A DNA stretch of 64,000 bases, taken from a virus. Within the stretch, counting starts at the first letter, position 1; each line of letters starts with the position of its first letter. The stretch covers positions 186,001 to 250,000 of the IMG/VR virus record IMGVR_UViG_3300042261_001312; one strand, written 5' to 3'. Position numbers and translations under genes: made by a program. This document shows, one piece after another, positions 35,601-44,438 of the stretch. The notes under the pieces were generated by a model. That model was not told where the DNA came from and did not search any database. It was given only the letters and a program-made list of their open reading frames with translations.

Positions 35601-36996
35601 ATTACCAGCAACAATTATTTTAAGAAGAGGTGGATTATTGGTTAGAAATAGTGTGTTTACTAAACAAAAATTCATGTATAGAAGAGGGGTTAACATATAT
35701 TCTGGTTCATCAACAACCACAGATATGAGAGGTAACCCAATTCTTCAATATTATGGTAGTGATGGTGCAAAATTTATGATTGCCCAAACAATACCTGCTC
35801 CACCACCACCTCCGCCAATATTATTTGTAGAAACAATGTCAGGTGTAACAATAAGTGGTTTGCCAGTTACTGGATTCTATAGTGGTGGCAAAAATATTCA
35901 GGGATATGATGTTCTTACTGAATATGGTATACTATATAGAGAATTAAATGGTGTTTGGAAAAAAGTGTCACAATATGGTTCATTGGCTGTCGATAATTAT
36001 TCTTTAGTTATTACAGGCTTAACAGTTGGTACTCAATATGAATATAGAGCATATATTAAATCAGGTATTTATGAATATTTTGGTAATAGTATGACTATAA
36101 CAATACCAGTACCATTGGCAACGCCATACATTGAAACAAAAATAGGGACAACAGGTGTGAATACGATTAATAATACTGGTGGTATGAATATAATTCGTTA
36201 TGGAGATGCAGAATATTATGGTATGCAATATAGAGAATTGGGCGCAAGTACGGCAGATATTTGCATTAGTCCAACACTATTGAATTTAAGTAATTCAAGT
36301 AGTGTTAACAATATCAGTGTCACTGGTGATACATGGAATACATATACAACATGCATAAATCCATTATATAGTTGGATAACTGCTGCTTCACCAATACCAC
36401 CGTCACCAACTGGAACAATTAATCAACTTACCGTTGCAGCAAATTCTGGTGATGCAAGAATTGGTGTTGTATGTTATGTGCCGCTTTATGGTACAACTAA
36501 ACAAGTTGTTATTAATCAAGCAACTGGATTATCACCACAAAACATTGTAGAAATGAAATGTTGTACTGGAGGATTCGCATATCAATTAAGTGGATTGAGT
36601 TGTGGTAGGGTAGATTCATTTACACCTGTGGCTTATAATGAATGTTATTCAACGACACTTTATTGGTATGCAAGTCACCCTGCAGCGGGAATCGCATTAA
36701 TGAGTTGTTTGGATGTTTATTGCAATGGCAATTCAATATACTCATGTATGTTTAGTTCTAAATTGGCTAAGACCTGCAGTGGCACATGGGGTCCAATCCT
36801 TGTTAAATACGGTGATGATATAGGTGTTAGGGTATATACTGATGCACAATCTATTACAGGAGCACCAAGTATTGCAGCGATAACAATTCAAAGCGTTACA
36901 AACGGTGTGGGTAATTTTGTTAAAGGTACTACACCAACATATATGTTGACACTAAAAGCACAAACTGATAGTACAGTAGTGCCACCAGAATTATAA
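32620..36996 (+). CDS. Large baseplate/tail protein with C-terminal Fn3-like modules, 1458 aa
   Basis: GTG start, chosen because it lies 16 nt after the promoter motif and the reading frame has no earlier ATG. Residues about 300-480 hold a helical block (ESLLTIGAKYDKIKTDLIA ... WRRILMNTGYFWKSKGTRDAI) resembling the tail protein I/wedge region in which a Gly-Thr-Arg-x-Ala-Ile segment recurs. The middle is a series of beta domains. A Pro-run (PAPPPPPP, near 1065) leads to Fn3-like modules containing YSLVITGLTVGTQYEYRAYI. The C-terminus has several Cys. It may replace T4 gp7-type wedge function, but that is inference. Confidence 0.78.
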   Translation: MAKVKVVNNNLDQNLNGNYFNNTASETIFSFGSFRVTSNFDGRKYIDYTNTLSSFVRPVTLETIGISDTQSSIIYQYATNAVLNLDKTDLNTFIRFGSAYEFLRVSVQNIITSYPGSLFVNSQISRGGNITYTNYSYDWSTNTSTFRVPVNCIVNTFSLVYNYGNTSLPNDEELKNLNLSYSKYVVWSSLYPDNNTFNIVGFTGNTTGRNYLMLKVNGNPFAKVAEVSGSTASVLDFHIKPNSFVFEEFRSLLNEYEKYIISNRESTNGFKFTLKDPTLLDDGSIIYVDTTLLWTTSDYYNIDINTPSYQRFLESLLTIGAKYDKIKTDLIARFLTPASMKAYDLTEEGKMTKLLRIYGREFDQIREFIDSLVYINTVTYNKINNIPDQLIKNMSNTFGWDYFSLVNEMELVNSFLTVDENERNLTTDLLPAEINIELWRRILMNTGYFWKSKGTRDAIKSMFLLIGIPEPFINITEYVYTVDGKINPNTVELSINDFPTNSFSYDGDGYPKAPLETSEFFFQISGDTDSGQAYLDVFRMAGFNLTRTVDNKKSWNLSGATYRIDDTTPIYYQDDSRLVINTKEVDVSLDTSRGIEYDVYDYIKKDFAINSSGYTLPYSYVNISLGVTGSQNTFPLPATYTSNKVLGDLEVRFNGILLNAPKTGTTTGITYQADYSINEVTKTFTILNGNFAENSTRRRDVIQATFIYSGGTHSISGVTVDYVVTRVKANPTGTAIPLPSYPRGDVQVTINGIALTKGTPQFIGDYIIDPNNTSSSSQIIIQNPEVISYLQANPDIQVAYVEVDGSDDISARSEIHRIDSFNSSKLYYNSLASKYVYKLNYKANNTTDIKILVDGIALEPNKDYTINALNPYEIFLPNGLRYGMVISVYYLVGGNALFNPVISDVFGVGDISQLSFLEFIDLIQKRMVNARNRKTISDFKGGWYPALLKIYVEYLKRANLPDDNPLKSNGYTFHNLYSFLSKYNAFFQRFVDQLLPATIILRRGGLLVRNSVFTKQKFMYRRGVNIYSGSSTTTDMRGNPILQYYGSDGAKFMIAQTIPAPPPPPPILFVETMSGVTISGLPVTGFYSGGKNIQGYDVLTEYGILYRELNGVWKKVSQYGSLAVDNYSLVITGLTVGTQYEYRAYIKSGIYEYFGNSMTITIPVPLATPYIETKIGTTGVNTINNTGGMNIIRYGDAEYYGMQYRELGASTADICISPTLLNLSNSSSVNNISVTGDTWNTYTTCINPLYSWITAASPIPPSPTGTINQLTVAANSGDARIGVVCYVPLYGTTKQVVINQATGLSPQNIVEMKCCTGGFAYQLSGLSCGRVDSFTPVAYNECYSTTLYWYASHPAAGIALMSCLDVYCNGNSIYSCMFSSKLAKTCSGTWGPILVKYGDDIGVRVYTDAQSITGAPSIAAITIQSVTNGVGNFVKGTTPTYMLTLKAQTDSTVVPPEL

Positions 36997-37021
36997 TAAT
37001 AAAATTTTAAAATGATTTAAT

Positions 37022-37552
37022 ATGCCAACTTGGACAGAAGCAAAACCTATAAACGTTGGAGCAATTCCTGCCGATAATTATAATTATACAATTACTGGAA
37101 TGTCTGCTTCCACCATATATGAATATCGTGCATATATGGTGGTCGATGGTGTGCCTTATTATGGCAATACACGATCAACAATAACATTACCAATTCCAAC
37201 AGCACCACCAGCATTAGTAACTGGAGTTGCATATGATATAAACTATAATTCTATGGGTATTTGTAATAATTATTTAACGGATAAAGGTAATTTATGTGTT
37301 TGTGAATATGGTGTACTGTACACACAGTCAAATAGTTATGTCACAGAAGCCAACATGATTTATGAAAACGCAAATATTTGTAAACAATCTATCTGCTCTG
37401 ATATTGCAATTAGCGTTAATTATTTTACTGGTGCTGGAAATTTATTAACTGGTTTGTCACCCAATACTCAAACATTTTACAGGGCATTTGCAAAGAATAG
37501 TGCTGGTACTGGATATGGGACAATTCTTTCTCAATTAACACCTTTACCATAA
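37022..37552 (+). CDS. Fn3-like tail accessory protein, 176 aa
   Basis: Contains Fn3-type strand motifs (YNYTITGMSASTIYEYRAYM and NLLTGLSPNTQTFYRAFAKN) like those at the C-terminus of the 1458-aa protein 25 nt upstream. It looks like a detached continuation of that protein: the same module type, and it starts in the middle of the Fn3 pattern. Several Cys residues (CNNYLTDKGNLCVCEYG) could pair. It may be an independent adhesion subunit or the result of an old split of a longer fibre gene. Confidence 0.72.
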   Translation: MPTWTEAKPINVGAIPADNYNYTITGMSASTIYEYRAYMVVDGVPYYGNTRSTITLPIPTAPPALVTGVAYDINYNSMGICNNYLTDKGNLCVCEYGVLYTQSNSYVTEANMIYENANICKQSICSDIAISVNYFTGAGNLLTGLSPNTQTFYRAFAKNSAGTGYGTILSQLTPLP

Positions 37553-37568
37553 AAAAAGAATAAGTTGA

Positions 37569-37577
37569 GTATTTATG
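37569..37577 (+). promoter_or_regulatory. Putative late promoter motif GTATTTATG
   Basis: One mismatch at the last base, 16 nt before the GTG start at 37594. Confidence 0.62.
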
Positions 37578-37593
37578 TTTAAATTGTTGAAAA

Positions 37594-40167
37594 GTGGCAT
37601 TTATCGATAAAAGAGACCCAGTTGTTTTAAATGTGATGTTAACATCAAAGGGTAGAGAATTACTATCCACTGGTGATTTAACATTTAAGTATTTTGCTAT
37701 TGGTGATAGCGAAATTGATTATGGATTAACAAATGAAATCAATGCTGTTGAAAGTCATTTAAATTATAAACCATATCCATTTGATTTTAGTATAGCAAGA
37801 CCTGTTGATAAAAATCCCAAAATAATTTCATTCATACCCAGAAGTGTGTCTGCTACTACAACTGGTACATTATCTGGTGATCCATATAATTTAATAACTG
37901 CTGTACCAACAGTTCCATTTGAAATCGTTAATAAATCATCATCAATTGGTTTTTTCACGAATACTGGCACAACATTTATTACTGACACCAATCATGTTAA
38001 ACAACCTGATGTGATGATCGATGCATCTACAATAGTGGGTGGTAGAGACTTAGCATTAAGAAAATCACCAACATATGGAACAAATTTTAATGAACCATCA
38101 GTGGGTGATTTATTGTTGATAAAATGGAATATCTATACAAACACAACTGGAAATACAATAAATAAATATTCTCCATCACCATACTTATTTTATCAGATTG
38201 TGGCTAAAACAGGTATGTTAAGTAGCGATAATTTAACTATTACGGTTGATAGAAATTTACCGAATTTCTACGGATTTAATCCAACTGCAAATATAGGTGC
38301 AATTGTTTATTATAATTACATTAATTATAGCGGCGCAACAGTATTTTTAGACACACCTGCAGATTATATATCTAAAAGTGAATTATCTTTTATAAACAAT
38401 TCCGAATGTCCAACTATCATTTTCCCGTATTGGAATATGACAATCATTTATACTGAGGAAATTAGTGGTGTTCAGACTGGAGATAGAAAATACACGCAAT
38501 TTAACAACAAGTCTTTCGGTGGTTTTGTTTCGTACATTCAAAATCAAGCACCAATCAATAAAAAATTGGGTATAATTCATTATACGAATAATTCACCAGC
38601 AAATGTTTATGGCGAAGAATTCTATTTGAAAACTCCCAAGTTGGAAATTCCAACAATAATGTGGCACAAATCTACTGGTGCAACAATGGGTTTAACTTTA
38701 GTTCCGACAGGTGATAGTAAATTATTAACTGGTGAGACCAAATCGTTAAATACCACATATTATGATCTTGCAGATTTGAGTGGAAATATTGTTGGAAAAG
38801 TATTAACTGATTTAAAGATGTTTTTGATTGAAGATCAAGAATTATTGTTTGCTATGTCCTATAAATCAAATAGGTCATGGACTCTTCCTGATTTTCTTGT
38901 TGATAATGTTGGTGCTCCAGTAATTGCACCGCCAACTCCTGAACCACCAATACCAAATACGTCAACAACAACAAGTACGACAAGTACTACATCGACTAGT
39001 ACGACTACAACAAGTACGACAAGTACGTCTACATCAACAACCACAGTGCAACCAAATGCGAAAATATTCATTAATAATGATACCACTTCTGGTGTAATTG
39101 TAACTGGAGTAACGGTTAATAATATTGCAACAACTAACGTATATCCTGTATATCCTGCACATACTGCATTGGCTATATCATATAAATTGGGTACTTGTAT
39201 TATTAAAGTAGGAATTGTTGTTGTAGTAAGCGGTGGAACTATTGATTTCACTGACTCAAACAACATATTGACATCTAAATTAATTACGACTAGTGGTGTT
39301 TACCAGTTTACGGGAATGACATTAACTAATGGTACTACTTTGAATATGTCGTTATACACTGGTGTTGTACCTACTACCACATCAACAACTACGACTACAA
39401 GTACATCTACTACAACTACTAGTACATCTACAACTACGTCAACAAGTACTTCGACTACGTCAACAAGTACAACTAGTACAACTACTTTACCGCCTGCTCC
39501 TACGGTAGATACTCTCACATCAACAGGTTCAACATATACAACTGCAAATGTTAGAGGTGATGTTTTAAGTGCAGGAAGTTTAACTGTTATTGCAAGAGGT
39601 GTTGTTTACATTACTGCTACAGAATATGATAATGGCAACGGTATACCACCAGAAGCAGGAACAAGAGTATATGATGTTACAGGTGGAACTGGTACATTTA
39701 GTTTCTACGTATCAGGCTTAATGAGTGGTACTGAATATGTGTATAAGTCATTTGCAATCAATGAATTAAATAATATTGGATATTCAGATAATACTGAAAC
39801 ATTTACCACATTAGCAGCAACAACAACGACTACATTGCCAGTTGGAACTACAAATTTTAATGCGGGTGTTAGTAACGAAGTGACAGCACCATATACGATT
39901 ACGAGTGTTAAAGCAAATTCAGTAGAATTACTTACACATCCAGTGACGGCAGGTAATGGTGACGTTCATCCAATAATGCCTCAGACAAATGCAACAGTAG
40001 TTGTGAGTTTTACTGGCACATTAACTAGTCCATATACCCAGATAGTTTTGTGGAGAGATAGTGGCACTATAATAAGAAGTATAAATCCAACTGTATTGGC
40101 TGCTGGCTCATATACTTTCTATAATATAACGTATAATAATTTCTTGTGGATTACCTTAGTTCCTTAA
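37594..40167 (+). CDS. Tail fibre protein A of a tandem paralogous pair, 857 aa, two Thr/Ser stalks
   Basis: A GTG start gives MAFIDKRDPVVLNVMLTSKGR, which matches the ATG-initiated start of its paralogue at 40198. The first ~430 residues are the shared attachment domain, ending in the block NIVGKVLTDLKMFLIEDQELL and NRSWTLPD. Next come a short Thr/Ser stalk, a ~100-aa beta domain, a second Thr/Ser stalk, an Fn3-like domain (LMSGTEYVYKSFAINE) and a final ~100-aa domain. The N-terminal GDSEIDYG is typical of phage fibre attachment domains. Its tip is quite different from that of its paralogue. Confidence 0.82.
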   Translation: MAFIDKRDPVVLNVMLTSKGRELLSTGDLTFKYFAIGDSEIDYGLTNEINAVESHLNYKPYPFDFSIARPVDKNPKIISFIPRSVSATTTGTLSGDPYNLITAVPTVPFEIVNKSSSIGFFTNTGTTFITDTNHVKQPDVMIDASTIVGGRDLALRKSPTYGTNFNEPSVGDLLLIKWNIYTNTTGNTINKYSPSPYLFYQIVAKTGMLSSDNLTITVDRNLPNFYGFNPTANIGAIVYYNYINYSGATVFLDTPADYISKSELSFINNSECPTIIFPYWNMTIIYTEEISGVQTGDRKYTQFNNKSFGGFVSYIQNQAPINKKLGIIHYTNNSPANVYGEEFYLKTPKLEIPTIMWHKSTGATMGLTLVPTGDSKLLTGETKSLNTTYYDLADLSGNIVGKVLTDLKMFLIEDQELLFAMSYKSNRSWTLPDFLVDNVGAPVIAPPTPEPPIPNTSTTTSTTSTTSTSTTTTSTTSTSTSTTTVQPNAKIFINNDTTSGVIVTGVTVNNIATTNVYPVYPAHTALAISYKLGTCIIKVGIVVVVSGGTIDFTDSNNILTSKLITTSGVYQFTGMTLTNGTTLNMSLYTGVVPTTTSTTTTTSTSTTTTSTSTTTSTSTSTTSTSTTSTTTLPPAPTVDTLTSTGSTYTTANVRGDVLSAGSLTVIARGVVYITATEYDNGNGIPPEAGTRVYDVTGGTGTFSFYVSGLMSGTEYVYKSFAINELNNIGYSDNTETFTTLAATTTTTLPVGTTNFNAGVSNEVTAPYTITSVKANSVELLTHPVTAGNGDVHPIMPQTNATVVVSFTGTLTSPYTQIVLWRDSGTIIRSINPTVLAAGSYTFYNITYNNFLWITLVP
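38958..39048 (+). repeat. Thr/Ser-coding simple repeat, first stalk of fibre A
   Basis: About 30 Thr/Ser codons with ACA/ACG/ACT and AGT/TCT/TCG variants, joining the shared attachment domain to a beta domain. Confidence 0.88.
39370..39486 (+). repeat. Thr/Ser-coding simple repeat, second stalk of fibre A
   Basis: About 38 Thr/Ser codons between two beta-rich tip domains; ends at the Leu-Pro-Pro of the Fn3-like domain. Confidence 0.88.
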
Positions 40168-40171
40168 ATTA

Positions 40172-40180
40172 GTATTTATT
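40172..40180 (+). promoter_or_regulatory. Putative late promoter motif GTATTTATT
   Basis: One mismatch at the last base, 17 nt before the ATG at 40198. The spacing is nearly the same as for fibre A. Confidence 0.62.
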
Positions 40181-40197
40181 TATAAATTTTCAAAAAA

Positions 40198-42027
40198 ATG
40201 GCATTTATTGATATAAAAGACCCGCTAGTTTTAAATGTAATGTTAACATCGAAAGGTAGAGAATTATTATCTACTGGAAATTTAACATTCAAATATTTCG
40301 CTGTGGGTGATAGTGAAATTGATTATGGTTTTATTAAGGAAGTAAATATCGATGATGCCGAATATTCTGCATATGATTCAACAATTTTACAACCAACGGA
40401 TAAAAATCCAAGGATAATTTCTTTTATACCAAGTTTGCCGTCTGGTGATACATATAACACAATATCAGGACTTACAGCCACATCATATAATGTTACACAT
40501 CAAGTAGAACCAATTGGATTTTTTTCAAGCGGAGCAACTCAATTTATTGTGGATGCAGACCATGTTAAACAACCTGATGCAATGGTTTATGTAAATGGTG
40601 TAACTGGCGGTACTACATTGAGATTGAGAAAAGCACCAACATATGGAACAAGCGGTCAAGAACCAGCAATTGGTGATTTAGTTTTGGTTAAATGGGTGCA
40701 TTATGGACATACAACAGGGTATACTGTAAATAAAAATGTGCCAAGTCCATATTTAACCTATCAAATTATAGGCAAAAGCGGTATGTTGGCAAATGATGAC
40801 CTTACAGTCATTGTGGATAGAAGTCTACCAAATTTTAAAGGATTTAATTATTATAATGGTATTGCTGGTGCAATGATTTATTACAACTTCTCTAACTATA
40901 CTGGAAGCACAATATATAATGATTTAGAAACTGATTATATTAGTGAAAGCGTGTTGTCATTCACTCAAAATAATCAATGCCCAATTCCAGCATTTCCTTT
41001 TTGGAATATGTCAATTGTATATACCAGTGAAATTGCTGGTGTTATGTCTTTTCATAGAAAATATACTCAGTTTGATAGTAGAACGTATGGTGGTTTTGTT
41101 ACATATATACAAAATCAAATGCCAGTGTATGATAAATTAGGTATTATACACTATAGTAATGAATCACCAGCAAACACATATGGTGATGCGTTTAATTTAA
41201 AAACAGCCAGATTGGAAATTCCAACAATAATGTGGCATAAATCTATCACAAGAACATTGGGTGTTACATTAGTACCAACTGGTAGTACTAAGACCTTGGC
41301 AGGACTTGAAACTCAATATTATGATCTTGCAGATTTAAATGGAAATATTGTTGGAAAAGTGTTTATTGATTTGAAAATGTTTTTGATTGAAGATCAGGAA
41401 TTATTGTCAGCAATGTCATATAAATCAAATAGATCATGGACACTTCCAGATTATTATGTTGATGAAAAAATACCTACAACAACCACAACTAGTACAAGTA
41501 CTTCTACAACAACCACAACTAGTACAAGTACTACAAGTACAACCACAACTAGTACAAGTACAACTAGTACGAGCACAACTAGTACGAGCACAACAAGTAC
41601 CTCAACATCAACAACTAGTACAAGTACAACTAGTACAAGTACAACTAGTACGAGCACAACAAGTACTTCAACTACTAGTACGAGCACAACAAGTACTTCA
41701 ACTACTACAACTACATGTGCATTAACATTTAATGCTCCTTCATCTGAAGATGGTAACTTGATAGTTACAAATTCTTCTTCAAGTTTATATCATAACATAT
41801 TTGATTACATCAATATTATATTCACACCAGAGAATGCAATGCAATCATCAGGATATGATGTTTGGTATCAAGTATTCAGAATTAGAAGTGGAATAGGTTC
41901 AATCGTTTTGCAAGATAAGATTACAAATTGTGAAAATGGTGTACAAGCAAATGTATCTCCACAAATTCCTAATACGATTTGCGATGATGAATATTTTGTT
42001 TATTTATACTTAATTGAGCCAGTTTAA
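40198..42027 (+). CDS. Tail fibre protein B of a tandem paralogous pair, 609 aa, Thr/Ser stalk
   Basis: The first ~425 residues are the same attachment domain as fibre A (MAFIDIKDPLVLNVMLTSKGR start, and the IPTIMWHKS, NIVGKVFIDLKMFLIEDQELL and NRSWTLPD blocks). A single Thr/Ser stalk of ~80 residues then leads to a different, short (~105-aa) tip that starts CALTFNAPSSEDGNLIV. The pair therefore arose by duplication of the attachment part, with unrelated tips. Each copy has its own late motif. Expression of two tips would broaden receptor range; that is inference. Confidence 0.82.
   Translation: MAFIDIKDPLVLNVMLTSKGRELLSTGNLTFKYFAVGDSEIDYGFIKEVNIDDAEYSAYDSTILQPTDKNPRIISFIPSLPSGDTYNTISGLTATSYNVTHQVEPIGFFSSGATQFIVDADHVKQPDAMVYVNGVTGGTTLRLRKAPTYGTSGQEPAIGDLVLVKWVHYGHTTGYTVNKNVPSPYLTYQIIGKSGMLANDDLTVIVDRSLPNFKGFNYYNGIAGAMIYYNFSNYTGSTIYNDLETDYISESVLSFTQNNQCPIPAFPFWNMSIVYTSEIAGVMSFHRKYTQFDSRTYGGFVTYIQNQMPVYDKLGIIHYSNESPANTYGDAFNLKTARLEIPTIMWHKSITRTLGVTLVPTGSTKTLAGLETQYYDLADLNGNIVGKVFIDLKMFLIEDQELLSAMSYKSNRSWTLPDYYVDEKIPTTTTTSTSTSTTTTTSTSTTSTTTTSTSTTSTSTTSTSTTSTSTSTTSTSTTSTSTTSTSTTSTSTTSTSTTSTSTTTTTCALTFNAPSSEDGNLIVTNSSSSLYHNIFDYINIIFTPENAMQSSGYDVWYQVFRIRSGIGSIVLQDKITNCENGVQANVSPQIPNTICDDEYFVYLYLIEPV
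41475..41714 (+). repeat. Thr/Ser-coding simple repeat, stalk of fibre B
   Basis: About 80 Thr/Ser codons rich in the hexamer ACTAGT and in ACAAGTAC units, with several near-identical 15- and 24-nt blocks. Confidence 0.9.
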
Positions 42028-42111
42028 AATGGGGATATTTGTAGATATATCTTGAATACACAAAATTTTTACAAAAAATCAATAAAACATGAATCAATTT
42101 TGAAATTATAA

Positions 42112-42120
42112 GTATTTATA
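42112..42120 (+). promoter_or_regulatory. Putative late promoter motif GTATTTATA
   Basis: Exact motif 28 nt before the ATG of the first glycosyltransferase of the 42-45 kb cluster. Confidence 0.62.
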
Positions 42121-42148
42121 ATAAATAATAAAAAATTATAAATAACTT

Positions 42149-43171
42149 ATGAAGCAATTAAGATTTGTTAGCGCACAACCTGCAACGAAATATTATGCAT
42201 GGCAGGTAGAAGTGATGATAAATAATTTTATCGAGATGGGTATTAATGCAAATCACATTGATGTAATTGCATGGAAAGAAAATGGCATAATACCTGAAGA
42301 ATGGAGTAAACTTGCCAATAGATACGCAGCAAGATTCTTTTTTTATGATGACACGAGAGATACCAAATATTATGTGTCATCAATCCGACCAAACATATTA
42401 AAACAACATTTTAAAGCACATTCATATTTAAAATATGATGTGATATTTTATCATGATTGCGACATTATATTCACAAAAAATCCAAGAGAATGGATTACCG
42501 ATGAAATGCTAAGTGACGACATTTGGTATGGTTCTGACACTCGCTGGTACATTTCACACTCATACATTAAAAGCAAAGGCGATGATGTGATGAAAAAAAT
42601 GTGTGACATCATGCAGATTGATGAACAAATTGTTGAAGAAAATGAATTAAACTGTATTGGTGCTCAATATCTTATGAAAAATATCGATTATTCGTTTTGG
42701 GATATGGTTGAGAAAGACAGCGAGAAACTGTTTAAGGATGTCACGAATTTAAACACACAAAAGATCATGCTGGATAAAATGAGATTCGAAGAAGAAAAAA
42801 AAGAATGGGAAAAAAATAATCCAGAAGCACTTGCCAAAGGTGAAAAATATTCAAGACCTCTTTATCACGAACTCCAAATTTGGTGTGCAGATATGTGGGC
42901 AGTTCTTTGGGGTGCATGGAGATTAGGATATAAAACAAATTGCCATCCAAATTACGAATTTAGTTGGGCGACATCAAATGAAGAAGAATATCAAAGAATG
43001 AATATCATGCATAATGCTGGGGTTGCATCAGCAAATGAGGGATTGTTTTATAAGGCATCGTATATGAATGAATATCCCTACAATAAAAATTTAACAATAA
43101 GAGAAGGCACTTCCAGTAAAAAATACTACGAGTGGGTTCAAAAAACAGAAAAAATAACAGCATTACAATAA
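42149..43171 (+). CDS. Glycosyltransferase-like protein with DxD motif, 340 aa
   Basis: The GT-A-like layout has an N-terminal Rossmann region, then YDVIFYHDCDIIFTKNP, where HDCDIIF is a DxD-type metal/donor-nucleotide site (about residues 109-115). Later blocks include LYHELQIWCADMWAVLWGAWRLGY and a His/Asn-rich C-terminus (NIMHNAGVA). The family is not certain, but the DxD in a strand-loop setting is characteristic of GT-A enzymes. The stop overlaps the start of the next gene (TAATG), so the cluster is one operon under a late motif. Confidence 0.7.
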   Translation: MKQLRFVSAQPATKYYAWQVEVMINNFIEMGINANHIDVIAWKENGIIPEEWSKLANRYAARFFFYDDTRDTKYYVSSIRPNILKQHFKAHSYLKYDVIFYHDCDIIFTKNPREWITDEMLSDDIWYGSDTRWYISHSYIKSKGDDVMKKMCDIMQIDEQIVEENELNCIGAQYLMKNIDYSFWDMVEKDSEKLFKDVTNLNTQKIMLDKMRFEEEKKEWEKNNPEALAKGEKYSRPLYHELQIWCADMWAVLWGAWRLGYKTNCHPNYEFSWATSNEEEYQRMNIMHNAGVASANEGLFYKASYMNEYPYNKNLTIREGTSSKKYYEWVQKTEKITALQ

Positions 43172-43824
43172 TGGAAAAAATAATACATCAAATATGGGTC
43201 GGTCCTTATGAAATTCCAGAAAGGGAACAATATTTTATCGAAACAGTAAAAAAATATAATCCGACATTTCAACATATGCTATGGAAAGATGATAATTTGC
43301 CAGAATTACCTGAAAAAATTCAAATATTATGTGATGCATTTAAAAAACAAAAAGATTATGCACATATTGCAGATGTCTTGAGAATTTTTTTGGTTAAACA
43401 ATATGGTGGTTTGTATATTGATGTTGATTTTAAGCCGATCAAACCTTTTGATTTGTTTGACAATAATAATAATTCATTATTTGTCTGTTATCATGGTGGT
43501 AATGACTATACAATGCCAAACGGAGTTTTTGGTGGTAAAAAAGATTCGGAACAAGTTAATTTCATTTATGACTTGGTTGATATTAAACTTGGTGGATGGT
43601 ACGGACCGAGTTGGCTCGGTGGCGCAGTCAAAAAATATTTAAATTTAGACTACGAAACTGATCATGAAGTGGTGAAAGAAAAATGTGTTGAGAATAATAT
43701 CGAATATTGCTTATTTCCATTATTTGAACAATATTTTCAACATTTAGCATTATATTCATGGTCGCCAGAAAATAAGAGAAATTTTGAAACAGGTAATATT
43801 AATTATTTAGAATGGACGAAATAG
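43171..43824 (+). CDS. Glycosyltransferase of the DXD sugar-binding (OCH1-like) type, 217 aa
   Basis: The ATG at 43171 gives MEKIIHQIWVGPYEIPE, where IIHQIWVG is the classic start of this family; a longer frame beginning earlier is not needed. FKKQKDYAHIADVLRIFLVKQYGGLYIDVDF contains the AD-x-x-R-x-x-x-L-x-x-x-GG-x-Y-x-D-x-D signature, with the DVD metal site near residue 88. Enzymes of this type move mannose or galactose onto proteins or polysaccharides. The stop overlaps the methyltransferase gene by 13 nt. Confidence 0.9.
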   Translation: MEKIIHQIWVGPYEIPEREQYFIETVKKYNPTFQHMLWKDDNLPELPEKIQILCDAFKKQKDYAHIADVLRIFLVKQYGGLYIDVDFKPIKPFDLFDNNNNSLFVCYHGGNDYTMPNGVFGGKKDSEQVNFIYDLVDIKLGGWYGPSWLGGAVKKYLNLDYETDHEVVKEKCVENNIEYCLFPLFEQYFQHLALYSWSPENKRNFETGNINYLEWTK

Positions 43825-44438
43825 AAAAAATATTTTCAGGAGATAATCATCTATATGGTAGAACAGATATAGATACTTTTAGTGTAAGTGGCTGTGGGTC
43901 ACAAATGGATAACTCAACATTAAATGTCAGGGAAAATTTATATAATTTCTTAATTAAATATAATATTAAAAGCATTTTCGATGCACCATGTGGCGATTAT
44001 TGGTGGATGAGACATGTTGATTTAAAGGAAATTGAATATATTGGCGGTGATATAATTACCGAACAAATGAAGAAATTGAATAAGAATTTCCCTGATAAAA
44101 AATTCATAAGATTTGATGTTATTAAAGACAAATTCCCAGATGTTGATTTATTGTTTTGTCGTGATTGTCTATTTCATTTTAGCAAAAAGGATAAAATAAT
44201 GACATTTGAAAATTTTATTAATTCAAACATAAAATATTTGTTAATGAGTAATCATCCATTGAGTACAAATAATTTAGACATTTCCACTGGTGATTTTACA
44301 CACATTAACTGGCAATTATCTCCGTGGAATTTCGGTGAACCAGTTGACATCTTATATGATAGTAATAGTGGATATGATACCAAAGAATTACAATTATATA
44401 CTAAAGAACAAATTTTAAAATATTTAAAAAATGGGTAA
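43812..44438 (+). CDS. Class I SAM-dependent methyltransferase, 208 aa
   Basis: SAM-binding motif I IFDAPCGDYWWM (about residues 55-66), motif II YIGGDI and a downstream DLLFCRDCLFHFS block (motif IV region) are visible, typical of small-molecule or sugar methyltransferases. It overlaps the glycosyltransferase genes on both sides (13 nt and 8 nt). It may methylate the sugar added by its neighbours. The target and regiochemistry cannot be read from the sequence. Confidence 0.85.
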   Translation: MDEIEKIFSGDNHLYGRTDIDTFSVSGCGSQMDNSTLNVRENLYNFLIKYNIKSIFDAPCGDYWWMRHVDLKEIEYIGGDIITEQMKKLNKNFPDKKFIRFDVIKDKFPDVDLLFCRDCLFHFSKKDKIMTFENFINSNIKYLLMSNHPLSTNNLDISTGDFTHINWQLSPWNFGEPVDILYDSNSGYDTKELQLYTKEQILKYLKNG

